From Gammaproteobacteria bacterium (GTDB lineage: Bacteria; Pseudomonadota; Gammaproteobacteria; Pseudomonadales; Azotimanducaceae): 56,180 nt of DNA. Of this stretch, positions 1 to 10,400 are shown in pieces. The stretch covers positions 1 to 56,180 of the forward strand of contig JAPPAV010000144.1 of NCBI GenBank assembly GCA_026705345.1. Reading direction: 5' to 3'. The stretch's first letter is position 1, and the number at the start of each line of letters is the position of its first letter. Made by a program: the position numbers and the translations under genes. The notes beneath the pieces were generated by a model. That model had not been told where the DNA came from and did no database searches. It was given only the letters and a program-made list of their open reading frames with translations.

Positions 1-575
1 TCCGCCTCGGCCATGGCCCTTACCAGGTCGATGTATTCCGCCAACGTGAAGTGGGAACGCGGCCGCCGGGACGGCGGCGCGGCGCCGGCCTCCTCCGGAC
101 CCGGTTCGGGGCCGGACGGTGCCTCTGGCGATTCCGTTCCGGTCTCGACATGGCGGCAATCGGCCTGTGTGGCCTCCTCCGAGTCGCCTTCGGACGGGCT
201 CCCGGCCGCGACGTCCGCCAGATCGAACGTCACCGGTTCGCCGTCGACGCGCGCCTCGACCGCAACGACCGCGCGCGGCGGCGAGGCGGCGGCCGCAGAC
301 CATCCGTCGAGGCCGGACACGACCGGCCGCAGATAATCGGCCAGCGCCTCGGCGCTGTTCACCTGCAGGCGCTCGCGGATCGACGTGTCGCGGATCTCCT
401 CGATGCGCCCGGCCAGCTCCGCGCGCACCGGGTTGAGGTCGACGTACGCCATGGCCGCGATCAGCGCCTCCTCGGTCAGCAGCGCCCCCGAGTAGAAGCG
501 CTGCTCGAAGAAGTGCCCGGTGCAGTCGTCCTCGAGGTTGGCGCGGCGCGCGATCGGCTGCTTGAGGTGCTTCAT
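1..575 (-). pseudogene. REP-associated Y1 transposase, 3' part of the split target gene
   Basis: Read on the minus strand from 575, the translation starts MKHLKQPIARRAN and continues with DDCTGHFFEQRFYSGALL and MAYVDLNPVRAEL, which are hallmark blocks of the REP-associated tyrosine (Y1) transposase family. The upstream half, with the HUH motif and the start, is missing: an in-frame stop lies three codons upstream. The C-terminal tail runs off the window edge and is rich in Ser, Glu and Pro. The missing 5' part is at the opposite edge of the window (56126-56180), also on the minus strand, and breaks in the same SHFMKHL block. I infer that this was one gene split by island integration. Confidence 0.8.
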
Positions 576-579
576 GAAG
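565..579. repeat. Putative attL core, 15-bp direct repeat
   Basis: AGGTGCTTCATGAAG occurs here and, identical and in the same orientation, at 56126-56140. Both copies lie at the exact point where the Y1 transposase reading frame breaks, and a tyrosine recombinase gene begins about 200 bp inside this copy. This is the expected arrangement of an integration core. Confidence 0.8.
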
Positions 580-715
580 CAATCAACCTCTCTCAGGAAG
601 CTGCGCCATGTCGCATGGCAGAGCTTATATGTTCGATAAATTACTGTTTTTGTTACTAATACAATAAACTCGGGACGATCCGAGTCGTGCGGGACCACAG
701 TGGAACGCGAGCGTA

Positions 716-737
716 TTGTTGTAACCATTTGTTGTAA
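716..737 (+). repeat. Tandem 9-mers, possible integrase arm sites
   Basis: TTGTTGTAA occurs twice with 4 bp between copies (716-724 and 729-737), in an AT-rich stretch between the attL core and the integrase. A related TGTTGTAA lies at 56011-56018, just inside the attR core. Tyrosine recombinases often bind such arm repeats. The assignment is an inference from position only. Confidence 0.3.
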
Positions 738-780
738 TCAAGGCGCCGGAGGTGTAGGATGGGTGCCTCTCCTCGACGAC

Positions 781-1932
781 ATGGAGGCAGCGCTGAAACT
801 CAACGCCAAGGCCATCCCGAACCTGCCTGCCGGCCGTCACGGCGACGGGCACGGACTCTATCTCATGGTGCAGAAGCGGGGCACGCGCTCGTGGACGCAG
901 GTGGTGCGCGTGGACGGCAGGCGCCTCGACCTGGGCCTGGGCGCATACCCGGACGTGACGCTGAAGGAGGCCCGCCGCATTGCGACGAGCAACCGCGCCC
1001 TCGCCAAGGGAGGCTTCGACCCGCGGCATGGGACGGGCGGCGCGCTGACGTTCGCCGAGGCCAACGACGAATACCTGCGCTGGAAGCGCTTTCCAGCGCC
1101 GGTGGCGAACAACCGGCTGTCGAACCAGCGCTACCGGTGGGACTACACGATGCGCAAGCACGTGCTTCCCCGGATAGGGACCGTGCCGGTGGCGGAGGTG
1201 ACCGTGGGGCAGGCGGCGGCCATCGCCTCGGCGATGATCGACACGCCCTCGGCGGCGAAGTTCGCTCTCTCTTGCATCGAGCGCGTCTGCCAGTGGGCGA
1301 TTGACAGTGGTCACCGGGAGATGGCGAACCCGGCGAGCGGGCCGAAGCGGCAGATCGACGTGCCGCCGCCGACCCACGCGAGGTTCCTGCCAGCGCAGGA
1401 GCTCGCCGGCGAGCTGCGCAAGCTGTACGCCTCGGGCTGCTCGGAGGCGGTGAAGCTGGCGGTGCGGTTCACGGCGCTGACGGCCAAGCGGCTGTGCGAG
1501 GTGCGGCGAGCGACGTGGACGGAGATCGACCTCGATGCGCGGACGTGGACGATCCCCGGACGACCGAACGCGAAGATCAAGGAGGATCACGTCGAGCCGC
1601 TGTCGGACGCCGCGATGCAGGTGCTGCATGGTGCGCTTGAACTGCCGCGGTCGCACGGCGTGGTCTTCACCAACCCGTCGTCGGGGGACGGCGTGATGCC
1701 GGACTCGACGATCCGGCGGGCGATGCGGCGGGCGGGCGTCGCGATGTCGCCGCACGGGTTCCGTTCGACGTTTCGGACTTGGGCGCAGGAGCGCGGCGAG
1801 AACTGGGAGGCTGCGGAGATCAGCCTGAGCCACCGCGTGGGAGGCTCGGTCGTTGCAAGCTATGCGCGCTCGAACATGCTGGAGATGCGCCGCGCACTGA
1901 TGGAACGGTACGCGGGAACGCTAGGGGTCTGA
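781..1932 (+). CDS. P4-type tyrosine recombinase (island integrase)
   Basis: Site-specific recombinase that would integrate and excise the island. The N-terminal third has the DUF4102-like arm-binding fold seen in P4 integrases (GDGHGLYLMV, then GLGAYPDVTLKEAR). The catalytic domain shows Arg237 in AKRLCEV, the HGFR box (His325, Arg328), His351 in LSHR and the nucleophile Tyr361 in SYARSN, counted from the ATG at 781. An in-frame GTG at 700 would add 27 residues, but the protein aligns naturally from MEAALKLNAKAIPNL, so I prefer 781. It sits next to attL, as expected of the enzyme for this element. All catalytic residues are present and the frame is intact. Confidence 0.9.
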   Translation: MEAALKLNAKAIPNLPAGRHGDGHGLYLMVQKRGTRSWTQVVRVDGRRLDLGLGAYPDVTLKEARRIATSNRALAKGGFDPRHGTGGALTFAEANDEYLRWKRFPAPVANNRLSNQRYRWDYTMRKHVLPRIGTVPVAEVTVGQAAAIASAMIDTPSAAKFALSCIERVCQWAIDSGHREMANPASGPKRQIDVPPPTHARFLPAQELAGELRKLYASGCSEAVKLAVRFTALTAKRLCEVRRATWTEIDLDARTWTIPGRPNAKIKEDHVEPLSDAAMQVLHGALELPRSHGVVFTNPSSGDGVMPDSTIRRAMRRAGVAMSPHGFRSTFRTWAQERGENWEAAEISLSHRVGGSVVASYARSNMLEMRRALMERYAGTLGV

Positions 1933-2640
1933 ACTGGACGAGCGGACGCCCACCCCAGGCGTTCTGGAACGTCGCGGGCACCACCTCACCGTTTTGGATG
2001 CGCGCGAAGTGCGCCTTGTAGCGACGGGGGTTGAACAAGACAAAGCCAGTCGCACGACAGCTCGGCCCCGTAGGGGGTCGCCGAAATCGCCTTTCCCGCA
2101 CTCGCGGCAAACTCGCCCAAGGCACGATCCCACTCCAAGGCGGGCTCGACGCACAACCGCCCCTCGGGCAATCAGAGACGGATCTTCGCGAAGGTCAGCA
2201 ACCCCACGATGGACGTGTCGGCCCGCCGGAATTTAATCTGCGCACGGTCGCCAGTCGACGAAAGTGCCCGCTGACGAGGTTCAGTACTTCGATCGGCGTG
2301 AATGCCGCCCCATGTTGTTAGTCCGCGTGTGGCGGTCTGTTGCGGGTTGACGAAGGAGGCTAGGGCGACGCGGACGATCCCGCAGTCGATGTCGCTTCGG
2401 CCTCATCTGTCTCGTCGCCTAGCGTTGCTTCGGCGCGCGAGTGCGCTTCTCGAAGCGCCGGTGGCCCATCTTGTCGGCGTTTTGCCGTAGACGCCCGTCG
2501 GTGGAGATTGACTACGGAACGAGATGTCGGGCGCGCATTGATGGAGCGGCCGGCGACGTTGCAATAGAGCTCGAGGCGCGCGTTGGCAAGCAAGTGCGTG
2601 GGGCGATACTCACTAATCTGTCATCCGCTACCGAAGAAGC
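1933..2640. other. No convincing gene; decayed sequence
   Basis: No long frame with coding character is visible. The minus strand between about 2060 and 1930 encodes a coding-looking stretch (FNPRRYKAHFARIQNGEV) with no start or recognisable family, probably a relic of a lost gene. Confidence 0.4.
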
Positions 2641-2651
2641 TCCTAGTGATT

Positions 2652-2843
2652 ATGCCCGTAAAGCAGGTGGGGAAGGATGTTCCGGAGCAGTGCAAGAACG
2701 TGTTGGCCAAGTTCGTTTCTGAAGGGGACTTTCAGGTAATCGCTCTGAAAGGCCATGGACATGACGAACGATCCAACAGGCGAGCTTACCACCGTTTGGT
2801 GGTGAGTCCCCGGAACGTTCACTCAATTGTCAAAGCAATTTAG
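2652..2843 (+). CDS. Small hypothetical protein
   Basis: A 63-residue frame beginning MPVKQVGKDVPEQCKNVLAKF. It is rich in Lys, Val and His, has no signal peptide or membrane segment, and resembles no family I recognise. The upstream frame extends to 2583 without a clear ribosome binding site. It ends in the repeat block that borders the IS256 relic, so it may be a truncated remnant. Confidence 0.25.
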   Translation: MPVKQVGKDVPEQCKNVLAKFVSEGDFQVIALKGHGHDERSNRRAYHRLVVSPRNVHSIVKAI

Positions 2844-2880
2844 AGATGTCCCCTTTTCTCCAATTTAGAGATGTCCCCTT
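2836..2880. repeat. Tandem 20-bp direct repeat at an IS edge
   Basis: CAATTTAGAGATGTCCCCTT is present at 2836-2855 and again at 2861-2880. Tandem terminal repeats of this kind are common at the ends of IS21- and IS481-type elements. Here it adjoins an IS256-family relic, so it probably marks the end of a further, deleted element. Confidence 0.5.
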
Positions 2881-2929
2881 CCGGTGAGCGGTCTTCCGTG
2901 GCCCACGAGGACGGTTCCGGAGCGACATA

Positions 2930-3960
2930 GGACGGGGCTGTCCGGTCGGTGCCGACGATCGCAGGGGGGTGCCGAACGGCGCGGCGTCAGCCGGCGGCCA
3001 CCCCGTCCGCCTCCGGCTTGAACGGACGACGGCAAGGGTGGTCCGGCGGCGGCTTCCAGACCGACCGCGAACGCTGCTCCGCCTTCGCGCGGTGCACCCG
3101 CTGCCGAACGCTCTTGCCGTCCTCCACCGGCGACGGATCCTCGCCCTCGCCGAGCAGCCGCACCGGAAGCTCCCGGCCGCCGCGCAGCACCGTCACCGCG
3201 CCGTCGAAGCCCTTGCACACCGTCACCGCCGCGATCAGCACGTCCCGCTGTCCCCGGGCCTTCAGCTCGTTCATCACCGCGAACCAGAACCGGGCCCCCT
3301 CCGTCTGCTCGATCCACAGCCCCAGAACCTCCTTGCGGCCGGCGCACGTCACGCCGATCCCCAGGTACACCGCCTTGTTCTTCACCAGGCCCTCGTCGCG
3401 CACCTTCGCCCGGATCGCGTCGAAGTACACCACCGCGTAGACGTCCTCCAGCGGCCGCGACTGCCACGCCCGGATCTCGTCAACCTGTTCCGCAGGAACA
3501 GGCCACCGCGTCCGTGACCTTCGAGATCAGCTCCGCCGACACCGAGATGCCGTAGAGCTCCTCGACGTGGCCGCGGATCTCCCGCGTCGTCATGCCGCGG
3601 GCGTACATCGAGATCACCTTGTCGTCGAAGCCCGGCAGGCGCCGCGCGTACCGCTCCACCAGCCGCGGCTCGAAGTTCCCGTGCCGGTCGCGCGGCACCT
3701 CCAGATCCATCGATCCGGCGTCCGTCAGCACCCGCTTGCGGTTGTGGCCGTTGCGGTGGTTGCCCGCGTCCCGCTCCGACTCGCCCTCGAGATGGGCGTC
3801 CATCTCGGCGTCCAGCGCGCGCTCCGCGACCGCCTTCTTGAGATCGTCGATCAGCTCGCCGCTGCGGAATACCTCCGCCGCGTCCTGCCCGGCCAGCAGC
3901 TCGTCAAGCAGCTCCTCGCTGATCCGTCCCTCCCGTGGTGTTCGGTGTTGCCATATCGTC
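2930..3960 (-). pseudogene. IS256-family transposase, broken
   Basis: The segment near 3925-3500 encodes the N-terminal IS256 region (REGRISEELLDELLAGQDAA, GHVEELYGISVSAELISKVTDAV). The segment from about 3487 to 3200 encodes the core (VVYFDAIRAKVRDEG, VLGLWIEQTEGARFW, VMNELKARGQRD). Three lesions are visible. The ATG at about 3948 is out of frame with the body. Extra sequence near 3487-3505 adds a stop after TDAV. After AAVTVCKGF the conserved C-terminal third is replaced by unrelated sequence. The element is therefore inactive. Confidence 0.8.
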
Positions 3961-4114
3961 CTCCTTGACGGAGTCCATACTAACGGCTCACAAACACGCA
4001 ATTTCTGAGAGTCTCTCGTCTCCCGTAGACCCCGATTCCGCGACGCGTCCACGACCGTTTCCCGGTTGCGCCGTCGGCCGCCGCTAGACGCGTTCTTTGC
4101 CGAAGTCGTACTGG

Positions 4115-4411
4115 TCAAACATAGCCCGTGTCCTCCCAGGCTTCTAGCTCCCATAGGGAGCTGTCCGCAATCCCGTTGAAATGGCCCAATATGCGCACCT
4201 TCGTCACGAAGTACAAAGGCCAAACGTCGTCCTTCCCTTCGGCAGCCTTCATCACATCCTCGACAATGTCTTCTGTCGTGGTGTTTTGATGAGGCGCGAC
4301 CACGAGCCATACCCGTCCCTCGATGTATTCGACCATCTCCGGGAATCGGTCCTTGCTCAACAGCTTGCGCAGGGATGAGCGTTGGTCGCCGACACCCGAG
4401 TTCTCCCCCAT
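4115..4411 (-). CDS. Hypothetical protein, 98 aa
   Basis: Soluble acidic protein beginning MGENSGVGDQRSSLRKLLSKD and ending WELEAWEDTGYV. The composition is balanced (VWLVVAPHQNTTTEDIVEDVMK), which supports real coding. There are no cysteines, signal peptide or membrane segment, and I recognise no family. It stands alone between the IS256 relic and the protease gene. The 357 bp between them (4412-4768) show no gene or clear regulatory element. Confidence 0.5.
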   Translation of the reverse strand: MGENSGVGDQRSSLRKLLSKDRFPEMVEYIEGRVWLVVAPHQNTTTEDIVEDVMKAAEGKDDVWPLYFVTKVRILGHFNGIADSSLWELEAWEDTGYV

Positions 4412-4768
4412 CTAGAGTTAACCTGGTCTTGGTCTCCAGGGCCGGCCTAGGCTGTGCATGTCCATCTGCATTGGCTGGCGGGACGTTCCGGTTGCCAGCT
4501 ACACCACGCGAACGCCACTAGGCACGGGTCCACTACGAACCCGGCACGCTTGCCATGTGGGACAACCGATGCGTCCAGCACTCGGCGGTTCCGGGGTTTC
4601 GGTGACGAGGTTAGGGGAATACACCGGGTGGCTGTCCTGTGTGATCAGAGACGGTCACGGTAGGCCACAACACCACGAAACCGCGGGGCATTCGCCCGCT
4701 AACAAGGCCACGCGCCATGGGCATCTTGTGCGACCAGAGGCCGTTGCGCTAGCGCAACTAGCCGACGT

Positions 4769-5590
4769 TCACGCAACACGCAGGAACCCTGCCTCCTCCA
4801 TCCAAAAAGCGCCGAGGTTGAAGACGACGTGGCCGAGTACGCAGGATTCGATCCCGTGTTTCCTGGCGAGCCACCCCAAAGCGACACCGGCAGGGAAGAT
4901 CTGGACTAGCTTTACCCATTGCGGATCCAGCAGGCCCACGTGCCCAATCGACCACAGCGTTGCCGAGAGCAGGATCACCAGCCAATAGCGGTGATCCCAC
5001 CAACCAAGCACCCGGGCAAGGTAGTTCTGGATACCTAGGCGATACACTAGCTCCTCAGCCAGCGCCACGACCGACACGGCGAGCATTGCGACGACGACAT
5101 CCCAAGCCCGGCCGGGGGTCTCTCTGAACTCGCGTTTGGCGAGGTCGGTCACCTTCGGGTCGGTGGCTTCGAAGAGCAGAACAGTGTAGACGCTCCACGC
5201 CATGGCCAGCAGCAAGCCCAAGGACACCGGCGTCACAAGAGAACGCCGAATCGGTTGCCCCAGCAATCCAAGGTCCGGTCGCAGCAACGGGAAAGCGGAG
5301 ATACCAACGGCCACGCAGCAGGAGACACCTACCGCCGTGAACACGAACGTCCGTAGGATGTCGATCGGCAGTGCTACGACTAGGGACCATGTGGCATCCC
5401 CTGCAGCGAGCGCGACGGCCACCAGGGCGATGGCGTATGCGCGGACGACTATCCAAGCGAACCGGGAGCACCGCCGGATCTCGTTCCGCTTGGTGAACCA
5501 GTGGATGGCCACGGCGATCACCATCACGAACAAGGCGATCCCGTGGATTAATGCCAATGTGACAGTCATGGCGAAGAGTCGTTCAGGCAC
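4769..5590 (-). CDS. CPBP (CAAX/Abi) family intramembrane metalloprotease
   Basis: Integral membrane protein with about eight hydrophobic segments. The C-terminal half carries the CPBP signature: Glu179-Glu180 with Arg184 (AEELVYRLG), a His in the next helix (WSIGHVGLL) and an H-x3-N motif (GHVVFNLG). These residues coordinate metal in Abi/CAAX-type membrane proteases. Bacterial members process prenylated or peptide substrates, and many serve as bacteriocin immunity or maturation factors. The next intact coding locus to the right is the cysteine-rich peptide locus at 6958-11803, so a protective role is possible but unproven. I use the GTG at 5590; the ATG at 5569 is an alternative. Neither has a strong ribosome binding site. 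Confidence 0.85.
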   Translation of the reverse strand: MPERLFAMTVTLALIHGIALFVMVIAVAIHWFTKRNEIRRCSRFAWIVVRAYAIALVAVALAAGDATWSLVVALPIDILRTFVFTAVGVSCCVAVGISAFPLLRPDLGLLGQPIRRSLVTPVSLGLLLAMAWSVYTVLLFEATDPKVTDLAKREFRETPGRAWDVVVAMLAVSVVALAEELVYRLGIQNYLARVLGWWDHRYWLVILLSATLWSIGHVGLLDPQWVKLVQIFPAGVALGWLARKHGIESCVLGHVVFNLGAFWMEEAGFLRVA

Positions 5591-5647
5591 CGGTTCTAGG
5601 GCAGCAGCGCTCGCCCGTTTACGTCGATAGTGGTGCCCGTCGTATAT

Positions 5648-6230
5648 TCATCCGTCCATGGAGGGGTAGCTGCCGATGTGGACATCGGCATGGCGATCCT
5701 GGATTCCTTCGAGCTCGGTCGCCACCTGGCCCTCGCCCAAGTACGGGGTGACCGAACGCGACTGCACGACCGTGCCGCCTTCGAGCCTCACGGTGGAGAT
5801 CATCGCCCGCATGACGCTGGGGATACCCGCCATCACGTAGACGTTGCCGATGCTGAATCCCTGCGGTCCGCCCGTAGCGTTTTCTACCATTTCCGTGCGC
5901 TCGGGGATTCTCGCCATGCGCATTCGCGATGCCATCACCTCCGGTGGCGAGGGCCGCCGCCGAATGCGCTCGGCGATGCGGTCCGCGGTGATGTCGTCGT
6001 GGGTCGGGCCGATGCCGCCGGTGGTGAACACGTAGTCGTACCTGCCGCGGACCTAGTTGACGGCACCGACGATGGCGTCCTCGGTGTCCGGGATCACCCG
6101 CGCCTCGCGCACCGGCACGCCGCTTTCGCCGACAACGTTGGCGATGTGATTGAGGTTGGTGTCCTGCGTAACGCAGGAGGATCTCGTTGCCGATGATCAA
6201 CACGCAGGCCGTAACGACGCGTTCTGGCAT
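5648..6230 (-). pseudogene. CinA/MoaB-type molybdopterin-binding domain protein, broken
   Basis: The minus strand opens with MPERVVTACVLIIGNEILL and later encodes VFTTGGIGPTHDDITADRIAER and GNVYVMAGIPSVMRAM, the signature of the COG1058 (CinA N-terminal, molybdopterin-binding) family. Three lesions are seen: a frameshift soon after the N-terminus (near 6170), an in-frame TAG at about 6053-6055 just before the RGRYDYVF block, and loss of the C-terminus after IGSYPSMDG. The function is lost. Confidence 0.75.
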
Positions 6231-6763
6231 GGTCTTCCGTTGTCTCGATGCCTGTTCATGCTATCAAGTTCGCGTGGACAATCGGGCACGACCGAACTGC
6301 TCGCTAGCCAATGCCAGTATTGCTGGCGGCCGAACTGGAGGCCACGTTGGTCCCGCCGCTCAAGCAGTTCCTCGCCGGCCTGCGGACTACCTGGACGGAA
6401 AGCGAGGCGGGCCGACGGCCAGACCGGCTGCCAAGCCGAAGCGGGAGCGGCGGCGACCCGACGCGCTCGCCGAGGTCACCGAACAGCCTGGCGCGAGGCC
6501 GAGTATTGGAGCACGGGCCGCGAACTGCTCGAGTCGACATGAGGCCGCTCCCGTCCACGAAAGGTCGAGCAGGTCTCCCGGTCGAACATCCACAACGGCA
6601 CTTCGAGTAGCGGATGGTGGGCGCTGCCGACCAGACGGCAGCGGGCTACCAGGACGTCGTACCTGGCAAACACCTGCACAACGTCGACCGTCCGCCCCGA
6701 CCATGGATGAAACGGTAGAGAATCCGGGGTTCGGTACCGTGGGCGTTCGAGAGTCGTAGTTGT
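6231..6763. other. No gene; faint relic on the minus strand
   Basis: No intact coding region. The minus strand between about 6680 and 6480 reads VFARYDVLVARCRLVGSAHH and PLWMFDRETC, which looks like decayed coding sequence, but I cannot assign a family. It adjoins an IS end at 6764. Confidence 0.3.
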
Positions 6764-6862
6764 TCAACTACGAGCGTGCGCACCTATCGCACCCCGAACG
6801 AGTACCTTGTCGCCTTGGAGGCCGCTAGATCCCTCAGTAGCCATATGTAGCGAGCCGGTACA
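6764..6862 (+). mobile_element. 3' end relic of the IS at 28072-29148
   Basis: This stretch closely matches 29041-29148: both encode NYER, then a version of RTPNEYLVALEAA, then a stop and the terminal CCATATGTAG sequence. Here the transposase frame is broken and only about 100 bp survive, immediately upstream of the six-cysteine peptide gene. Confidence 0.75.
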
Positions 6863-6957
6863 TGAGTTTATCGGGTTTACACAACCGCATCGGTGTGCAA
6901 CACTTCAAAGCACTCTGTCCGGCATTAGCCGGACTCGGAAACGCTAGGAGGGAACAG

Positions 6958-7341
6958 ATGAAGCACTTGACGCAATCCCCTATGGGCATGGTCGCAGCTC
7001 TCGCCGTTGTGGTCGGTGTCACCGTCGCATATACCGGGGGCGAACGCGCATCCGCGCCAACCAAGGACGCTGCCACGGCCTTTGAGGTGACCAACGCAGA
7101 CGTCAGCAACGCAACAACCACGACGCAACACGTTTTGAACAGCGTCTTGGGCAAAGGTCCAGTTCCTGTGTGGTCCCCCGCTTTAGGAAGCCTGCCTTGG
7201 GAAATGCCCTGGGTATCACCCACTCCCCCGGGGTTCACATGCACTGCAACCGGCTGCGACACAGACCCGAGTGTGTGCTGGGCCATAGGGCAAACTTGCA
7301 CCAGCGGCTGCATCCAGAACGCTTGCTACTACGCCTGGTAA
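6958..7341 (+). CDS. Secreted six-cysteine peptide precursor, 127 aa
   Basis: The start is fixed by a strong AGGAGG site at 6946-6951. Residues 1 to about 25 are a Sec-type signal or anchor (MKHLTQSPMGMVAALAVVV). Next come a Thr/Ala-rich spacer and a Pro/Trp-rich segment (LPWEMPWVSPTPPG). The last 34 residues hold all six cysteines in the pattern C-x4-C-x6-C-x6-C-x3-C-x4-C, ending CYYAW. I recognise no family. The layout (leader, linker, compact Cys-rich tail) is that of an exported disulfide-rich peptide, perhaps a bacteriocin or toxin. The gene for a DsbC isomerase lies two genes downstream on the same strand, which supports disulfide maturation. The product's activity is unknown. Confidence 0.75.
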   Translation: MKHLTQSPMGMVAALAVVVGVTVAYTGGERASAPTKDAATAFEVTNADVSNATTTTQHVLNSVLGKGPVPVWSPALGSLPWEMPWVSPTPPGFTCTATGCDTDPSVCWAIGQTCTSGCIQNACYYAW

Positions 7342-7422
7342 CGGCGGCCAACTCTGGCGGCACAACATAATGCGGTCCGCTGGAGTTAGGTTGGAATCTA
7401 GCTAAGGCTAGGCCCTGCATGT

Positions 7423-7458
7423 CCGACTCTCGACTGTCGTGAGGCAGCCGAGAGTCGG
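7423..7458 (+). terminator. Perfect 10-bp stem between peptide and ABC genes
   Basis: CCGACTCTCG (7423-7432) and CGAGAGTCGG (7449-7458) form a perfect stem with a 16-nt loop. No U-tract follows, so it is better read as an attenuator or mRNA-stabilising hairpin that could allow more peptide mRNA than downstream mRNA. Confidence 0.45.
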
Positions 7459-7473
7459 CAATACCCTACAAAG

Positions 7474-10400
7474 GTGAAGACAGCCACAAGCCACGCCGGC
7501 GACCATGACGCGAGACATCGCAAAGACCGCGCAAAGGTGGCGCTCGACCAACTATTCGCAGTAGCGCTCGCCGAGTGGCGGCAACTATGGCGATCGCGGG
7601 GGACGTGGCTTGTGGCGGTGCTCACCGTGGCGGCCGGGCTGGGTGCGTACCTGTATCTCGCTTACCTGCATGCCACGTTCTCATTCTTCTCATCGACTTC
7701 GGGCTTCATCAGTCCTCGGTTCCTGATTCACCACTTCGGCGCGGTTCCGCTGTGCATACTGATGCTCGGCGTCGCGTTGCTCGGCTTTGACAGTCGTCGG
7801 CGGGATGTCCGGGACCAGTTTGCAGAAGTACTGGATTGTCGACCGCTGTCCAACCTCGCGATCATCGTCGGGCGCTTCTTTGGGACGTTCATTGCCGCAT
7901 GGCTCATCGTGGCGGTGACGCTAGGGTTGTTGCAAGTGACCGGCATTGCGGCGCCGGCCCTCGGCTTGCCGTTCGGGGAAGCCATCGAACCTGCCTCGCT
8001 CGCTACCTTCCTCCTCGTGGACAGCTCAGTTGCCTTGGTGGTGTGGTGCACTGTGGTCCAGTTGGCCACGTTTGCGCTGAGATCGCCGACGGCCGTTTTG
8101 TTGGCGACATTCGCGCTGGTCGCAGGACTGTATTGGCTCCTGCATCACACGCCGGTCCATCTGATCCCAGCGATTTCTCCGCTACCGAGCTTCGGCGTTT
8201 TTGCTTCTGACATCCTGCCAACGTTTGCCAGCGGTTTGGTCCTCTTGCAGCGTGGGCTCTTCCTCCTGATCGCGGTCGCCTGCATTGTGGCCGCTAGCGC
8301 GCTCTTTCCCCGATTCGACGACACCCGCGGCGTGGCCGCTGCTCTGATCGGAACAACGGCAATTCTGGCGGCGACTGCCGGCCTCTCGGCCTTCGCCTAC
8401 CGTTCATTCGATCCGATGGCACTGCGCGAACAGTGGCGGCTCGCCCACAGCACCCATGTCGATGCGCCTCGGGCCGACGTTGAGTGGATAACGGGACGCG
8501 TCCACGTAGCACCTGACGTGAGCCTGACGCTCGACCTCGAGATTGGGCTCACCGCGCCGACAAATCGTCCGGTCGATACGCTCGTCTTCACGCTGAATCC
8601 CGCAATGGCGGTCCACGAACTGCGCGTCGCGGGAGCGGCCGCAAGATTCCGGCAGCAGTCGGGCCTGCTCTTCGTCCAGCTGCGGCAGCCGATTCCAACG
8701 GCAGGGAGATTCACTCTGGCCATCGTGGCGAAAGGCGTGCCCAATCCGGGTTTTGCCTACCTCGATGCGCACTCAGAACCTAGGAAGGACTCTTGGGCCG
8801 ATGGTCAGCTGTCATTTCTCGGCACCGAAGCCTCGTTATTCGACAAGGCGTATGTCGCGCTCATGCCAGGGACGGGTTGGCTCCCGCTGCCTGGGCCCCA
8901 CCTCACCGCAGGCGCAAAGCAGCAACCGCGCGATTTTTTCGTAGTCGACCTGACGGTTGAAGTACCGACGGGCTGGGAGGTCGCTGGGCCGGGTCGCACT
9001 CATCGCGTGCCGGGCGAGGGACGTCGCTTCCGCTTCCAGCCCGGTGCCCCACTGCACGAAGTTGCCATCCTGGCAGCACCGTTCGAGCGCTACGAGGTCG
9101 AGCAGGGCGGTGTGACGTTCGCGCTGCTAATGCACAGGGACCACGTTGCGAACGCCTCGCTTTTCTCCGGTGCATCCGGGCGGATTAGCGAGCACCTTCA
9201 GAGGTTGCTGGATCAGGCAAGGGCACTGGGCATCCCGTACCCGTACAACGGTCTGACCGTCGCCGAAGTACCTGCCAAGCTCAGGGTTTTCCGCGGAGGG
9301 TGGTCGATGGGCACTGCCCAGAGCTTTCCCGGGTTGCTGCTGATGCGGGAGCATGGCTTTCCTACTGCGCGCTTCGACCGGCACTTCGCGTCGTTCGAGG
9401 CGGCGGATGCCTCCGACGCCGACCTCAGCTTGTGGAAGGTAAGCGCCGCCGAGGGGTATTTCCGCCGCGACCAAACTGGGGGGAACATCCTTGCGTCTGC
9501 GGCGGACCAGTTGATTGGTTTCACCACTGCGCCCCACGGTGAACACGCTCTAAGTACGCAATTCTTGATCGAACGGCTAGCGGCGGGATTGCTCAAGTCC
9601 GATCAGACGCTCTTCTCAGCGCACGCGTATCGCCAATCCCCCCTCGCCGCTGCTGGCCCCAACATCGCAGCCATGGGCCTGCCCGAAATCGCGTCGCCCT
9701 TGGCGGCGCTGGCGCTACCAAACGTCCACCGGATCCTCGGTGCCGCCCGCTCCGATCTTGACAGCGCAGCGGTTTGGACCTTGGCCGCAGACGCAACGTG
9801 GGCTGAACTCCAGCAAAGCGGCTCGCCGCACCTCGCCTTGGCGACCATGTCAGCCAAAAGCCGCGTCACCGCATTGGCCCTGATAGACAGCCTTGGCATC
9901 GACGCTGTGGGTCAGATCCTTGCCGAGCTGCGGCGGCGCTACGCCGATCGAACTTATTCGTACGCCGACCTCGTCGCCTTGGCCGAAGAGCTTGGAATGG
10001 CGCTCGGGCCCGTCGCCGAACGGCTGCACGGTCGCTCACTGCCGGGCTTTCACGCTTCCTCGGCAAGTGTGACTCGGCTGGACCAACGTGAACAACGGAC
10101 GCCCGCGTATCAGATCCGCCTGGACGTACGCAACGGCGAAGCAGCCCCGGGCATCATCCGCGTCGACGTCGGCACGGATGCCGGCCGCGGCGCCTTCCTG
10201 GACTGGGAATCCACCGCGCCCATCGCCGTGCCAGGCCGCTCGTCGGTCGAAGTTGGGATTCTCAGTTCCAAGCCCCCGCTCGATCTTTGGCTGGTAAGCT
10301 ACCTTTCGCTCAACGGAATGGACCTGCGCATCCCCCTGTCGTCGATGCAGTATCCCGATGCAGGGGACGCCGCGCCGTTTGCTGGCGGACGCCCCAGCGC

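Noticed and set aside
51-659. Long plus-strand frame over the left edge
   Set aside because: It is the shadow of the Y1 transposase on the minus strand, which shows family motifs.
625-1833. Long minus-strand frame of 402 residues
   Set aside because: Arg/His/Pro-rich shadow of the integrase gene; no family features.
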